A model generated the notes under the pieces. It did no database searches and had not been told where the DNA came from. It worked only from the letters and a program-made list of their open reading frames with translations. The position numbers and the translations under genes were made by a program. 44,401 bases of DNA from Singulisphaera sp. GP187 (GTDB lineage: Bacteria > Planctomycetota > Planctomycetia > Gemmatales > Gemmataceae): the NCBI GenBank assembly GCA_945905925.1, contig CAMDQN010000051.1:1-44401 (forward strand), written 5' to 3'. Positions 33,265 to 41,515 of this stretch are shown piece by piece (the first letter of the stretch is position 1; each line of letters starts with the position of its first letter).

Positions 33265-34368
33265 CTACTTCACCTCAACCACATCGCCAGTGCGGCACGA
33301 CTCCAGCGCCGCCGCGACCGTAGCGAAGATCGCACAACTCGCACGCGCGCCGAGCACCGTGTCGCGATTCTCGTCGATCGCGCGCGCGAAGTCGTCGGCC
33401 AAGAGAAAATCGTTCTCGTTCGCGACGCGGCGCTGCCGGGCTTCCTTCGGCGGTTGGCCCTTGTGGTAGATGCCCACCTCCGGCCGGGCTTCGCTGATGA
33501 CCAGCGCGCCCGCACTGCCGAGGATGTGCAGTTTGATCTCGCCGCCGCTGGGGTGGCTCGCCAGCCCGATACGGCCGATCGCGATCGAGCCAAGCAGCCC
33601 GCCGTCCATTTCCAACGTGACGCTCGCGAGGTCTTCCACGCCGTTATCCGCGTGTGCCTGATGGAAGAACGCGGTCGAGCGTGCGAACACTTTCCGCACC
33701 TCCGCGCCCGTCAGAAGCCGGATGTAGCCGAGCGGGTAGATGCCTTCGACCCCGAGTTCGCCCATCGGCTCGCGCCCAAGTCCGCCGTCGGCGCCGTCGA
33801 TGTGCGCCGCGATCTGATGCGCCTCCCAGTGGATCGGCGGGTAACCGAGTTGGCGTGACCCGCGTGTCGGGCCGGCATCCTTCGCGAAGTAGAAGTCCGC
33901 GTGGATCGCGTAGGGCTTACCGATCGCGCCCGTGGTGATCTGTTCGCGAGCGTGCAACACGGCCGGAAGGAAGTTCCGGTTCCACATCAGGAACCGCACG
34001 CCGGCGCGCTCGACTTCCTCAACGAGCGCGTTCGCGTCTTCGCGCCGGGTCGCGAGCGGCTTGTCCTGAATGACGTGCTTGCCGGCTCGCGCGGCGCGGA
34101 TGCTCAAGCCGCAGTGCCGCTCCGCTTCCGGGCTGACGATCACGACCTGAGTGTCGAACTCTCGCAGCGCGCGGTCCACGTCGCGGATGTAGGGGATGCA
34201 GTGCGCGTCGGCGAACTGTTGGTTGCGTTCGTGCGCCCACGCGGGCGCATCGTGGTCGTCTGCCACCACGACCAACTCGAAGCGCGGATGCGACGCCACG
34301 CCCCGCGCGACGTAATCGTGCTTCACGGCGCTGAGAACGGCGCACCTAAACTTTCGCGGCGCGGCCAT
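33265..34368 (-). CDS. Gfo/Idh/MocA-family oxidoreductase
   Basis: A 367-residue NAD(P)-dependent dehydrogenase-like protein. The start is ATG 34368, overlapping the previous gene's stop as TGATG, so the two are translationally coupled; the open frame extends much farther upstream but lacks coding character. The Rossmann part starts FRCAVLSAVKHDYVARG, where the usual GxGxxG is not visible. The catalytic EKP motif is present as KHVIQDKPLA, with the Lys kept. The C-terminal part shows the expected GALVISE and late alpha/beta elements. Substrate in this family is a sugar or sugar derivative, fitting the aldolase and transporter downstream. The modified nucleotide loop makes cofactor use uncertain. 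Confidence 0.88.
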   Translation of the reverse strand: MAAPRKFRCAVLSAVKHDYVARGVASHPRFELVVVADDHDAPAWAHERNQQFADAHCIPYIRDVDRALREFDTQVVIVSPEAERHCGLSIRAARAGKHVIQDKPLATRREDANALVEEVERAGVRFLMWNRNFLPAVLHAREQITTGAIGKPYAIHADFYFAKDAGPTRGSRQLGYPPIHWEAHQIAAHIDGADGGLGREPMGELGVEGIYPLGYIRLLTGAEVRKVFARSTAFFHQAHADNGVEDLASVTLEMDGGLLGSIAIGRIGLASHPSGGEIKLHILGSAGALVISEARPEVGIYHKGQPPKEARQRRVANENDFLLADDFARAIDENRDTVLGARASCAIFATVAAALESCRTGDVVEVK

Positions 34369-35228
34369 CACAGCGCCTCCACTTCGACAGCACGCCCGGA
34401 CGCGAGCGACTTCTGAACGATCTTCGCAAGCGCAAACACCGCGTGCCAGTCCGTCGCGCTCGCGGAGAGATTTTGCCCGGCACGGAGGGCATCGACGAAC
34501 TCCTGCGCGACCGACGCAAGTTGCCCAGCGCGCTCTTTGGTGCGGACCGCCTGTGCGTTCCCGCCGCAGTAGAGGAGTTGTGCGTTCTGGTGGTCGTCCG
34601 CGTAGGCCGCGCCGCTGGACGCGATCACCGAGAGCGACTGATAGCCGTCGCCGGGCGGGAGGCGGTTCGTGTAATCGAGCAGCGCCATCCCGCCATTCGC
34701 GAATCCGAGGTGAACTTGAATGCACCGGTCGGCTGCGCCTTCCGCTTTCTGCCCGGTCGCGTAGACGCGATTCGGCGCCCGACCCGCGAGCCACAGCGCC
34801 ACGTCAAGGTCGCGGAGCAGCGCATCGGGCAGCGCAGCCGGATCGCTCGCGCGGTCCGCCGAAGGCGGTTCCCATCTGTGCGAGCGAATGAGTCCCGGTT
34901 CTCCGAGCGGTCCCGCGAGTTGCTTCTTGATGAGCTGGCGCGAAGGCAAGTAGCGGTCCAGGTTCACGACGGCGAACGGCACACCGGACGTCCGCGCGGT
35001 CGCGAACAAACTCTCCATCGCGTCGGCCGTAGGACACGGGTCCGCGACGAGCAGAACAGGAGCGCCACCGCCGAGCAACTGTTCGCAGAGGTGGGCGGCC
35101 CCGCAGAGCATCACGGCGTCACGGTCGCCGGGCGCCCACGGGACGACGGTCGCGCCGCGAAGCCGCGCCGCGATGCCGACGCGGGTGGCTTCGTCCGGGT
35201 AGCTCACCGCTAATCGAACGTCGTGCAT
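34368..35228 (-). CDS. Degenerate Gfo/Idh/MocA-like protein lacking catalytic Lys
   Basis: A 286-residue protein, ATG 35228, whose second half resembles the C-terminal domain of Gfo/Idh/MocA proteins (LGEPGLIRSHRWEPPSA, DLDVALWLAG, HLGFANGGMALLDYTNR, FVDALRAGQNLSASATDW). The N-terminal half is short (about 125 residues) and shows no GxGxxG; at the place of the EKP motif it reads VLLVADPCP, so the catalytic Lys is absent. It is likely a non-catalytic partner of the coupled downstream oxidoreductase or a protein with a different role. The TGATG overlap implies coordinated amounts. No clear ribosome-binding site precedes the start; it is the first gene of the minus-strand operon. Family assignment is moderate. 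Confidence 0.78.
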   Translation of the reverse strand: MHDVRLAVSYPDEATRVGIAARLRGATVVPWAPGDRDAVMLCGAAHLCEQLLGGGAPVLLVADPCPTADAMESLFATARTSGVPFAVVNLDRYLPSRQLIKKQLAGPLGEPGLIRSHRWEPPSADRASDPAALPDALLRDLDVALWLAGRAPNRVYATGQKAEGAADRCIQVHLGFANGGMALLDYTNRLPPGDGYQSLSVIASSGAAYADDHQNAQLLYCGGNAQAVRTKERAGQLASVAQEFVDALRAGQNLSASATDWHAVFALAKIVQKSLASGRAVEVEAL

Positions 35229-35456
35229 ACGTGCGGGGGTGGGAGAGGAAGTCAGCCTCGGCATCGTAGAGGTAGGGTTTGCTCGCCGCAAGCAATATCG
35301 GTTTGCGGGGTCAGCGCGGCACGCGAACTGCGAAACCGTAACGTTTCACCGGTCTGGTGTGGACCGCGCGCGTCGAAGAGCGTATGACCGAAGTACGACG
35401 GGCGCGAAACCCGCCGCGCGGTCACCGACCGCACACCCCAACCGAGGTACTCAGTC

Positions 35457-35555
35457 ATGGCGAAGGGCAACAACTCACAGGGCAAGGAAAAGAAGAAACC
35501 GAAGAAGGACGCGAAGGCGGCGCCGAAGGCTCCCCCGCCCCCCAAGAAGAAATGA
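35457..35555 (+). CDS. Tiny lysine-rich protein
   Basis: A 32-residue protein starting MAKGNNSQGKEKKKPKK, with 12 Lys and 6 Pro and ending KKK-stop. A CGAGG stretch about 11-15 nt upstream is the only ribosome-binding candidate. The MAKGNNSQ start recalls small Lys-rich hypothetical proteins I remember from several bacterial phyla (from memory, not searched). It is predicted disordered, possibly nucleic-acid or ribosome binding because of its charge. A strong hairpin lies 24 bp after its stop. It was missed by length cut-offs. Confidence 0.65.
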   Translation: MAKGNNSQGKEKKKPKKDAKAAPKAPPPPKKK

Positions 35556-35578
35556 CGGCCGACGTGAGCAACCAACAA

Positions 35579-35612
35579 GAAACCCCGGAAACCTGACGGT
35601 TTCCGGGGTTTC
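35579..35612. terminator. Bidirectional intrinsic-like terminator
   Basis: A perfect 15-bp stem (35579-35593 with 35598-35612) with a TGAC loop lies between the Lys-rich small gene (plus) and the tricorn-like gene (minus), whose stops face each other. It has short A/T ends but no long U-tract. Confidence 0.82.
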
Positions 35613-35627
35613 GGCACGCGCACTTCC

Positions 35628-38600
35628 CTACCGCTTCGGGAACGGCGGCGGCGAGACCGCCTTCGGCGGGTTCTTCCTCAGGTCCGCCAGCAGCACTTCC
35701 ACCGCCTTGTTCAGTTGCTGATCATCACCGGCGAACTCCTTCGCCGGGTCGTTGTCCACCACGATGTCGGGCGACACGCCGACGTTCTCCATGATCCACT
35801 CCTTGCCGCCCAGGTCGTAGCGCGAGAACTCCGGCCGATTCAGCGTGCCGCCGTCGAGCAGCGGCAGCGATCCGCGAATACCCACCACCCCACCCCAACT
35901 CCGCTTGCCGATGAGTTGGCCCAGTTTGTGGTGCCGAAAGCGGTACGAAAAGATGTCACCGTCGGACGCGGAGAACTCGTTGAGCAAGCAAGCCATCGGC
36001 CCGACGAACGTGCCCGACGGGTCGATGGTCGGCTCCGCGTTGCGTGCGATGCCCACCATCGCGGCCTCGCGCCGCAATCGCTCGATCAACATGGGAGAGA
36101 CGTTCCCGCCACCGTTGCCGCGAACGTCGATCACCAGCGCCTGCTTCTTGAGTTGCGGATAGTAGTGCTTCGCGAACTCGTTCAGCCCGGTGCTCAGCAT
36201 GTCCGGCACGTGGATGTAGCCGAGTTTGCCGTCGCTCGCGTCGGACACCTTCTTGATGTTGCCTTGAACCCACGCGTAGTAGTACAGGTCCGCTTCGTCG
36301 GCGGTGGGCGTGACGACCACGCGGCGCGCGCCTTCGGGCGCCGGTTTCGCGCTCACGGACAGCACCACTGGTTTCCCAGCCGTGTTCACGAGCAACTCGT
36401 TGATGTTCTTCACCGCGCTCGTCGACTGACCGTTGATGGCAACAATCCACTCGTTCGCGCTCACACTCACGCCGACCTCCGTGAGCGGCGAGCGGCGCTT
36501 CGGGTTCCAGTTCTCGCCCGGAAGAACTCGCGTGATCTGGAAGAACCCGGTCTTCTCGTCTCGCTTGAACTCCGCGCCGAGCAAGCCTTGTGACACTTTC
36601 CGCACCTCGGGGAGTTCGCCGCCACCAACGTAAGCGTGACCGACGTTCAACTCGCTAATCATCTCGCCGATGATGTATGTGAGGTCCGCGCGGTGCGAAA
36701 CGTGTTCCACCAGCGGCTCGTACTTCTTCCGCACGCTCACCCAATCGACGCCGTGCAAGCCGGGATCGTAGAAGAAGTCGCGCATCTGCCGCCAACACTC
36801 GTGAAACATCTGCTTCCACTCGGCGCGCTTATCGAGCGTCACTTCCAACCCCGACAGGTTGAGCGCTTCGCCGATCGTGACCGGGGCTTTCGGGAGGTCG
36901 ATGATCGCGTACTTGCCAGCCTGCTGAACCAGCATCTTCTTGCCATCGGCGGAGATTTCATACCCGCCGACCGTGCCGAGCGCGGTCTCTTTCTTCGAGC
37001 CGAAGTCGAAGACGTAGAGTTGCGGCGGGCTACTGCTGCTCGCGCGGAAATAGTAGAGCGAGTTGCCCGCGGATGTCAGCCCGCGATAGTTCGCCGCCGG
37101 TCCCGGCATCGCAACGATGCGCCCCGCGAGTCCTTCCAGATCGACCTTCACGGGCAGCGGGCCGTCTTTCTTCTCGTCCTTCTTCGCTTCGGGTTCGTCG
37201 TCGAGCTTCGGGCGCAACGGATTCTGCGTCGCCTTCGCGAGCGTCACGAAGTAGACACGCGACATATCGCGATACGAGTGGTTCCATTCCGTCTGGCTGA
37301 ACGTCGGGTTGAAGTCGCGCGCGGACACGAAGAACAGATACTTCCCGTCGCTGCTGAACGCGGGCGAACCGGACGAGTACCAGCCGTCGGTGACTTCGGT
37401 GGCCTTGCCCGCTTCGAGCGAGTACAGGTGAACCTTCGGCATCGCGTCCACTTCTTGGCGACCGAACGCGACCAGCAGCGAGTCCGGCGACCACACGTAA
37501 TCGCGAATCTCCCACGCCTTCGCCTGATTCACCAGCGTGACCTTCTTCGTCTCCACATCCACGAACTGAAGCCGGAGTTTCTTGTCGCTCCACAGAATCT
37601 TCTTCGAGTCGGGCGACCACAAAAGTTCGTACTTGTAGGTGTCCGCGCGCGTGGTGATGGCCTTCGCGGGACCACTGCCGTCAGCCGGTCCGACGTGAAT
37701 CTCGTCCTCGCCGGTGGCGTCGGAGATGAACGCGACGCTCTTGCCGTCGGGCGACCACTTCGGGTTGCGTTCGTGCGCGCCGGGCGAGCGGGTAAGATTG
37801 CGCGTGATGCCTTCACCCGCGGCCACGGTGAACACGTCGCCGCGTGCGCCAAGCAGTGCGCGTTTGCCATCAGGCGAAATCTCGAACGCGGTCACACTCT
37901 TGCTCACGTCGGTGAGCGCACCGCGCGCGCCAAGCCGATCCTCGAGAATCTTCACACTCACCTTCTCGGACTTTCCACTCTTCACGTCAAAGCGGTAAAC
38001 GTACCCCGCGTTCTCGAACACGATCGCGGTTTCGCTCGCGGACGGGAACTTGATGTCGAACTCCGTGAACTCGGTGTGTCGCGTCACCTGCTTCGTCGCG
38101 GGATCGACGGAGTACAGGTTGAAGCGTTGCTCCTTGCCGCGATCCGAGAGGAAGTAAATCTTCCCGCCCGCGAACATCGGGATGATGTCTTGCGCCACGT
38201 CGTCGGTGAGTTGTTCGGTCTTCTTCGTGGCGAAGTCGTAGAGCCACACGTCGTCGCACATCCCACCGCGATAGCGCTTCCACGTGCGGAACTCGCGGAA
38301 GATGCGGTTGTAGACGAGCTGCTTGCCGTCGCCTGAGAAGCTTGCGAACCCGCCGCGCGGCAGCGGCAGCGGTTCGGCAAGTCCACCTTCAACCGGAACC
38401 GTGTAGAGTTGCCCGATGAAGTCGTTGAACGAGCGCATCCGCGAGCGGAAAAGGATGTTCTTCCCGTCCGGTGTCCAGCCCATGACGATGTTGTTCGGCC
38501 CCATGCGGTCGGAGACTTCGTCGCGCCCGAGTGTCGCGGTGAATGTGAGGCGTTTCGGTTCGCCGCCCGCGGCCGGCACCACGAACACCTCCGTGTTGCC

Positions 38601-38858
38601 GTCGTACTGCCCCGTGAACGCAACCTGTGTTCCATCGGGCGAGAACCGCGGGAACATCTCGAAGCCTGGGTGCGACGTGAGACGCCGCGCGGTGCCGCCG
38701 TTCGCGGTCACCGTGTAGAGATCGCCCGCGTAGGTGAAGACGATCTGGTCGCCGTGGATCGCGGGGAAGCGGAGCAACCGCCCTTCCTCCGGCGCGGCGA
38801 AAGTCGGCCCAGCACCGGTCGCGAGTGCGATCAGAGCGAGAAGCATGAACCGAAGCAT
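35628..38858 (-). CDS. Tricorn-type protease (S41) with beta-propellers and PDZ
   Basis: A 1076-residue exported tricorn homologue (about 1050-1100 is normal). Signal peptide 1-21 from ATG 38858; ATG 38870, four codons earlier, is possible. Two beta-propellers occupy about 25-660 (GDLYTVTANGGTARRLTSHPGF, FSPDGTQVAFTGQYDGN, WSPDGKSVAFISDATGED, WSPDSKKILWSDKK). A helical and PDZ part follows, with ELNVGHAYVGG carrying the catalytic His (tricorn has SHAY; here GHAY) and SVSANEWIVAINGQS for the PDZ. The S41 end holds GYIHVPDM, VIDVRGNGGG, the nucleophile in NEFSASDGDIFS (about residue 965) and Glu in MENVGVSPD. It probably degrades oligopeptides in the periplasm. It is divergent from the M28 aminopeptidase, which would finish the same peptides. 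Confidence 0.95.
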   Translation of the reverse strand: MLRFMLLALIALATGAGPTFAAPEEGRLLRFPAIHGDQIVFTYAGDLYTVTANGGTARRLTSHPGFEMFPRFSPDGTQVAFTGQYDGNTEVFVVPAAGGEPKRLTFTATLGRDEVSDRMGPNNIVMGWTPDGKNILFRSRMRSFNDFIGQLYTVPVEGGLAEPLPLPRGGFASFSGDGKQLVYNRIFREFRTWKRYRGGMCDDVWLYDFATKKTEQLTDDVAQDIIPMFAGGKIYFLSDRGKEQRFNLYSVDPATKQVTRHTEFTEFDIKFPSASETAIVFENAGYVYRFDVKSGKSEKVSVKILEDRLGARGALTDVSKSVTAFEISPDGKRALLGARGDVFTVAAGEGITRNLTRSPGAHERNPKWSPDGKSVAFISDATGEDEIHVGPADGSGPAKAITTRADTYKYELLWSPDSKKILWSDKKLRLQFVDVETKKVTLVNQAKAWEIRDYVWSPDSLLVAFGRQEVDAMPKVHLYSLEAGKATEVTDGWYSSGSPAFSSDGKYLFFVSARDFNPTFSQTEWNHSYRDMSRVYFVTLAKATQNPLRPKLDDEPEAKKDEKKDGPLPVKVDLEGLAGRIVAMPGPAANYRGLTSAGNSLYYFRASSSSPPQLYVFDFGSKKETALGTVGGYEISADGKKMLVQQAGKYAIIDLPKAPVTIGEALNLSGLEVTLDKRAEWKQMFHECWRQMRDFFYDPGLHGVDWVSVRKKYEPLVEHVSHRADLTYIIGEMISELNVGHAYVGGGELPEVRKVSQGLLGAEFKRDEKTGFFQITRVLPGENWNPKRRSPLTEVGVSVSANEWIVAINGQSTSAVKNINELLVNTAGKPVVLSVSAKPAPEGARRVVVTPTADEADLYYYAWVQGNIKKVSDASDGKLGYIHVPDMLSTGLNEFAKHYYPQLKKQALVIDVRGNGGGNVSPMLIERLRREAAMVGIARNAEPTIDPSGTFVGPMACLLNEFSASDGDIFSYRFRHHKLGQLIGKRSWGGVVGIRGSLPLLDGGTLNRPEFSRYDLGGKEWIMENVGVSPDIVVDNDPAKEFAGDDQQLNKAVEVLLADLRKNPPKAVSPPPFPKR

Positions 38859-39006
38859 GATGGACCCCATTGTGGGAATCGGTCGTGTGAGCGAATTGTC
38901 GCGGGAAGCGCTCGGGAGTCAACCTGCGAGGAGTCGCGGATCGCGTCGCACCAACTCATTTCCGCATAATAGGAGCGACCCCTCCGCACACAATTGAGGA
39001 ACCCCC

Positions 39007-40632
39007 GTGAGACACCGATTGTTGCTCGCCCTCTGCGCCGCAGCTCTCGCCGCTTTGCCAGCGCGGAGCGCGGACCCACTGCCGGCAATCTCCGCGGAGC
39101 GGATCAAGGCCGATATCGCGTACCTCGCGAGCGACCGGCTCGAAGGGCGCGGCCCCGGCACGCGCGGCGAAGAACTCACCACCGACCACATCGCGGGGGC
39201 GTTCAAGAAGGCTGGCCTCAAGCCGATGGGCGCGGCCGGCACGTACCTTCAACCCGTCCCGCTCGTGCGAGTGTTCACCAGTCCGAAGTCCACGCTCCAG
39301 ACGACGAAGGGCAAGGACACGCTCGGCATCGTCTGCGAAGAGGAGTTCAGCGGCACGAGTCACACGCAGACCGAACTCGAACAGTTCGACGCCGAGGCGG
39401 TGTTCGTCGGCCACGGCATCACCGCCCCCGAGTTCAACTGGGACGACTACAAAGGCACTGACGTGAAGGGGAAAGTGGTCGTCCTCTTCACCAACGAACC
39501 GCCCTCGGACGACCCCAAGTGGTTTGGCGGGAAGGCGCTCACCTATTACGGCCGGTGGACGTTCAAGTACGAGGAGGCTCTGCGCCGCGGCGCGAAGGCG
39601 TGCTTCATCATCCACACGAACGAGACGGCCGGCTACCCGTACTCCGTGGTTCGGCCGCTCGACGGCGCGCAGCTCAAGCGCGACCCCGACAAGCCGGCGC
39701 TCGCGTTCGCCGGGTGGCTCTCGCGCAAGGCCGGCGAAAAGCTCCTCGGACTGAGTGGCTTAACGGTAGACGAAGCGCTCAAGAAAGCCGACACGAAAGG
39801 GTTCAAGGCGTTCTCGCTCGGTGTCAACCTGAAGGGCAACATCACGACGAAGGTCGAGAAGATCGTGAGCAACAACGTCGCTGGCGTGGTCGAGGGTAGC
39901 GACCCGACGCTCAAGTCGGAAGCCGTCATCTTCACGGCGCACTGGGACCATCTCGGCGTCGGCCGAGGCGTGGTCGGCGACACGATCTACAACGGGGCCG
40001 CGGACAACGCCACCGGTTGCGCCCTTCTGATGGAACTGGCCCGCGCGTGGGCTGCCCAGACACCGAAGCCGAAGCGGTCCGCGATCTTCCTCGCCGTCAC
40101 AGCGGAGGAGAAGGGGTTGCTCGGGTCGAAGTACTACGCGCAGAACCCGCTCGTCCCGCTGGGCAAGACCGCGCTCAACCTCAACTTCGACATGATCCTG
40201 CCGCTCGGTGTGCCGGAGTCGATCGTCGTCACCGGGGCGGAGCGGACGACCGCGTGGCCAAGCGTCAAGGCCACAGCGGAGAAGCACAAACTCGAGATCG
40301 AACCTGACCAGCGGGCGCACCTGGGCATCTTCTACCGGTCGGACCACTTCTCGATGGCTCGCGCGGGCGTGCCCGCGTTCTCCGTGGGCGCGGGCGTGAA
40401 GATCAAGGGCAAGTCGCCGGATGCCGTGCGCAAGGCGCTACAGGAGTTCAACGACAAGGCGTACCACTCGCCGCAGGACGAGGTGCAACCTGACTGGGAC
40501 TACACAGGGTTCGTCGTACTGGCCGGGTTCGCACTCGACGTGGCCCGCGACGCCGCCAACGCGGATCGCCTGCCGACGTGGAACCCCGGCGACGAGTTCC
40601 GCCCGGCCCGCGAAAAGAGCGGCGTGAAGTAG
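39007..40632 (+). CDS. Secreted M28 zinc aminopeptidase with PA-domain insert
   Basis: A 541-residue exported metallopeptidase. It starts at GTG 39007, preceded by GAGG at 9 nt; signal peptide 1-21 (ARSA-DP). The front matches M28 proteins (IAYLASDRLEGRGPGTRGEE). A PA-type domain lies about 125-270 (AEAVFVGHGITAPEFNWDDYKG, KGKVVVLF). The zinc site reads HWDHLGVG, YNGAADNATG, TAEEKGLLGS (catalytic Glu pair), NFDMI and a final His in SPQDEVQ or YRSDHFS. All di-zinc ligands appear intact, so it should be active on peptide N-termini outside the cytoplasm. A CATAAT at 38965-38970 could be its -10. It is followed by a large palindrome. Confidence 0.95.
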   Translation: MRHRLLLALCAAALAALPARSADPLPAISAERIKADIAYLASDRLEGRGPGTRGEELTTDHIAGAFKKAGLKPMGAAGTYLQPVPLVRVFTSPKSTLQTTKGKDTLGIVCEEEFSGTSHTQTELEQFDAEAVFVGHGITAPEFNWDDYKGTDVKGKVVVLFTNEPPSDDPKWFGGKALTYYGRWTFKYEEALRRGAKACFIIHTNETAGYPYSVVRPLDGAQLKRDPDKPALAFAGWLSRKAGEKLLGLSGLTVDEALKKADTKGFKAFSLGVNLKGNITTKVEKIVSNNVAGVVEGSDPTLKSEAVIFTAHWDHLGVGRGVVGDTIYNGAADNATGCALLMELARAWAAQTPKPKRSAIFLAVTAEEKGLLGSKYYAQNPLVPLGKTALNLNFDMILPLGVPESIVVTGAERTTAWPSVKATAEKHKLEIEPDQRAHLGIFYRSDHFSMARAGVPAFSVGAGVKIKGKSPDAVRKALQEFNDKAYHSPQDEVQPDWDYTGFVVLAGFALDVARDAANADRLPTWNPGDEFRPAREKSGVK

Positions 40633-40646
40633 ACCACGCGGCTCGG

Positions 40647-40825
40647 AAGAGAAGGGCTTCGGAAGAGGAAGGGGAGAAAGGGAGAAGGGGTGAAAGAAGT
40701 CAGAGGAACACGTCTCTGTCTTCGTCACCCTTTCTCCCCTTCTCCCCTTCTCCCCTTCTCCCCTTCTCCCCTTCTCCCCTTCTCCCCTTCTCCCCTTCCT
40801 CTTCCTCTTCCGAAGCCCTTCTCTT
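40647..40825. repeat. Large imperfect palindrome with an expanded octamer array
   Basis: Outer arms run from 40647 and up to 40825 (AAGAGAAGGGCTTCGGAAG paired with its complement), with the right arm carrying an extra six bases. Inside the right half, TTCTCCCC is repeated eight times without error at 40732-40795. The left half has only about two matching units, so the array grew on one side. It follows the stop of the M28 gene. Confidence 0.9.
40732..40795. repeat. TTCTCCCC octamer tandem repeat, 8 copies
   Basis: Eight exact head-to-tail copies of an 8-bp unit, 64 bp in all. The unit is not a multiple of three, so translation gives a 24-nt, 8-residue cycle (LLPFSPSP). It is prone to slippage. 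Confidence 0.95.
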
Positions 40826-40845
40826 GCAAAGCCGGCCGGGTAAGC

Positions 40846-41088
40846 TTGGGCCGTCGGTACATCGGGATCGAGATCTCTGAAGAGACCGCCGCGATCGCCC
40901 GCCATCGGTTGGCAGTAGCCAATGCCGTCCCCGCTCCGTCCCCGAGTTCGACCGCAGACGAGGACATCGCCGGATCGACCCCGCCCAGCGCCCGTGAACC
41001 TGTCACACGGTGGTCCGCGACACACGTCGGTCGTGGGCTACCGGTTTCTTCTGCTCCTGTTCTGATCGGGCGCACGGGTTGTGGCTGA
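40846..41088 (+). pseudogene. C-terminal remnant of a DNA N6/N4 methyltransferase
   Basis: Starting at 40846 the frame reads LGRRYIGIEISEETAAIARHRL. This matches the end of the N6_N4-type DNA methylase domain, where the DPF-GSGTT SAM motif is followed by (A)LGRRYIGIE and then EY..IA..RL. The SAM motif and all upstream parts are missing; the octamer palindrome lies where they should be. The reading frame continues to a stop at 41088, with an Ala/Ser/Pro-rich tail of no clear homology. It is a relic of a methylase gene cut by insertion or deletion. Confidence 0.6.
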
Positions 41089-41225
41089 AGATGTCCGAGG
41101 TCAGTGACAGTAGTTTCGGACTGCTCAAATGCTCAAATGAGCCCGCCAAGTGCCCAAACACCGAGCAGTCGCCCGTGAGCTAAAAGGGTGCCGCCGTCTT
41201 ATTCCTCACGGATGAGGTACAGCGC

Positions 41226-41459
41226 ATGGATAGCCGCTCTATCGATTGGTTGCCGAACAGTTTCTCTCGCTCGCCGGCGTGGCGCATACTCCGCGCGGAT
41301 TACAGGTGCGAACACGCATTAGCCCCGGACTCGCGGATCGACGACTCGTGGGTCGAGATCGCACTCAAGCTGTTCACATCGACCGACGTCCACGACCGCA
41401 CCGCGGTCACGACCAAGCGGCAGAAGGCTCAGCTCAAACTGTTCAAGGCGGCCCAGTGA
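41226..41459 (+). CDS. Small hypothetical protein
   Basis: A 77-residue protein that I do not recognise. GAGG lies 8-9 nt upstream of ATG 41226 but is inside a small hairpin, so translation could be modulated. It contains DWLPNSFSRSPAWRILRADYR, then a helical acidic-to-basic end with KRQKAQLKLFKAAQ. No signal peptide or membrane helix. The next gene's possible GTG start (41456) overlaps its stop. It lies in a stretch with relic genes and may be a mobile-element cargo gene. The likelihood that it is real is moderate. Confidence 0.5.
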   Translation: MDSRSIDWLPNSFSRSPAWRILRADYRCEHALAPDSRIDDSWVEIALKLFTSTDVHDRTAVTTKRQKAQLKLFKAAQ

Positions 41460-41515
41460 TCCGGCGAAGGGAGTTTTCGGCATGCGGACGGTGCTGCCGT
41501 CCAGAAAGGATTCAT

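Larger units (their letters stand above)
40633..41225. other. Eroded intergenic region after the M28 gene
   Basis: 593 bp without an intact gene. It holds the octamer palindrome, the methylase remnant, a direct duplication of GCTCAAAT (41123-41138), and a small hairpin CCTCA-CGGA-TGAGG (41204-41217) whose right arm is the ribosome-binding sequence of the next gene. Confidence 0.6.

Noticed and set aside
34369-34794. Extending the second Gfo/Idh gene upstream
   Set aside because: The extension overlaps the coupled gene out of frame; ATG 34368 gives the normal N-terminus.
35552-35596. 14-residue frame overlapping the Lys-rich gene stop as ATGA
   Set aside because: It ends within the terminator loop and has no homology or independent signal; too short to support.
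36636-38336. 566-residue plus-strand frame opposite the tricorn-like gene
   Set aside because: Antisense shadow of a well supported protease gene.
40732-40795. CRISPR array
   Set aside because: Units are 8 bp and have no spacers.
40690-40845. Protein frame through the octamer array
   Set aside because: The Pro/Ser/Leu repeat is a direct consequence of the octamer; no coding signal.
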